NCBI GenBank assembly: GCA_000697335.1
Contig: JNEM01008762.1
Location: 1-16,507 of the forward strand
Length of the DNA: 16,507 bases
Source of the DNA: Conidiobolus incongruus B7586
Lineage: Eukaryota > Entomophthoromycota > Entomophthoromycetes > Entomophthorales > Conidiobolaceae
Direction of reading: 5' to 3'
The position numbers were made by a program, and so were the translations under genes. This document shows, piece by piece, positions 16,394-16,507 of this stretch (position 1 is its first letter; the number at the start of each line of letters is the position of its first letter). The notes beneath the pieces were generated by a model. It made no database searches. It worked only from the letters and a program-made list of their open reading frames with translations, and was not told the origin of the DNA.

Positions 16394-16507
16394 TTAATTA
16401 ATTTTTTTATTAATTATAAAAATAATTAATTAGGTTAAAATTCAAAAATTAAAAGAGTTATTTTATAATAAATATTTTCTTATTTTAATCAATTTAAAAA
16501 TAAAAAT

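Larger units (their letters stand above)
13905..16507. other. Second hypermutated AT island
   Basis: From about 13,905 to the window end, G and C nearly vanish except for scattered C-runs and short G tracts. The island contains an unidentified coding-like remnant, a Tc1-like element and a MITE-like inverted repeat. The changes that can be judged against known protein motifs are C-to-T on one or the other strand, mostly at CpA, as in repeat-induced point mutation. Confidence 0.6.

Noticed and set aside
1-16507. tRNA or rRNA genes, CRISPR arrays, bacterial operon signals
   Set aside because: No tRNA A/B-box pair, rRNA-like conserved block or regularly spaced repeats were seen; the spliced gene and poly(A)-like signals indicate a eukaryotic nuclear sequence.

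Overview
The window looks like a gene-poor, very AT-rich stretch of a fungal nuclear genome. The signs are short GT-AG introns of 50-57 nt, a proteinase K-type subtilase, an OCIA-like mitochondrial protein, and two IS630/Tc1/mariner transposons whose damage is almost entirely C-to-T / G-to-A. Base composition, intron size and the secreted protease fit an early-diverging zygomycete such as Conidiobolus or a relative. That placement is inference; nothing here is diagnostic for a species.

Layout. (1) Bases 1 to about 900 are a hypermutated AT island made of a DD34D mariner transposase that runs off the left edge. (2) 1195-2352 is an intact S8 subtilase. (3) 2353-3910 is gene-free except for a small Dbl-homology (RhoGEF) relic near 2820-3059. 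(4) 3911-4357, minus strand, encodes an orphan four-helix membrane protein of 148 residues. (5) 4358-8471 is a long AT-rich gap with scraps of decayed reading frame and several hairpins. (6) 8472-9827 is an intact 451-codon gene joining a two-membrane-segment N-terminal half to a retrotransposon Gag-like domain; it has no LTRs, protease or reverse transcriptase beside it. (7) 10361-11645 is a decayed host gene I do not recognise. The C-terminal anticodon-binding part of an arginyl-tRNA synthetase, also decayed (11646-12186), abuts it in the same frame. (8) 12524-13527, minus strand, is a six-exon OCIA-domain-like gene. (9) From about 13,900 to the end lies a second hypermutated island, with an unidentified coding-like remnant, a DD34E Tc1-like element with terminal inverted repeats, and a MITE-like inverted repeat.

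How it works together. The four live-looking genes (subtilase, four-helix membrane protein, Gag-like membrane protein, OCIA-like protein) are spaced kilobases apart or in opposite orientations, and nothing suggests a shared pathway. The main story is genome defence and decay. Both AT islands coincide with DNA transposons and stop sharply near the transposon edges, and their lesions match repeat-induced-point-mutation-like CpA-to-TpA change. The most promising novelty candidates are the Gag-like membrane protein and the RIP-like mutation in what may be a non-Dikarya fungus.
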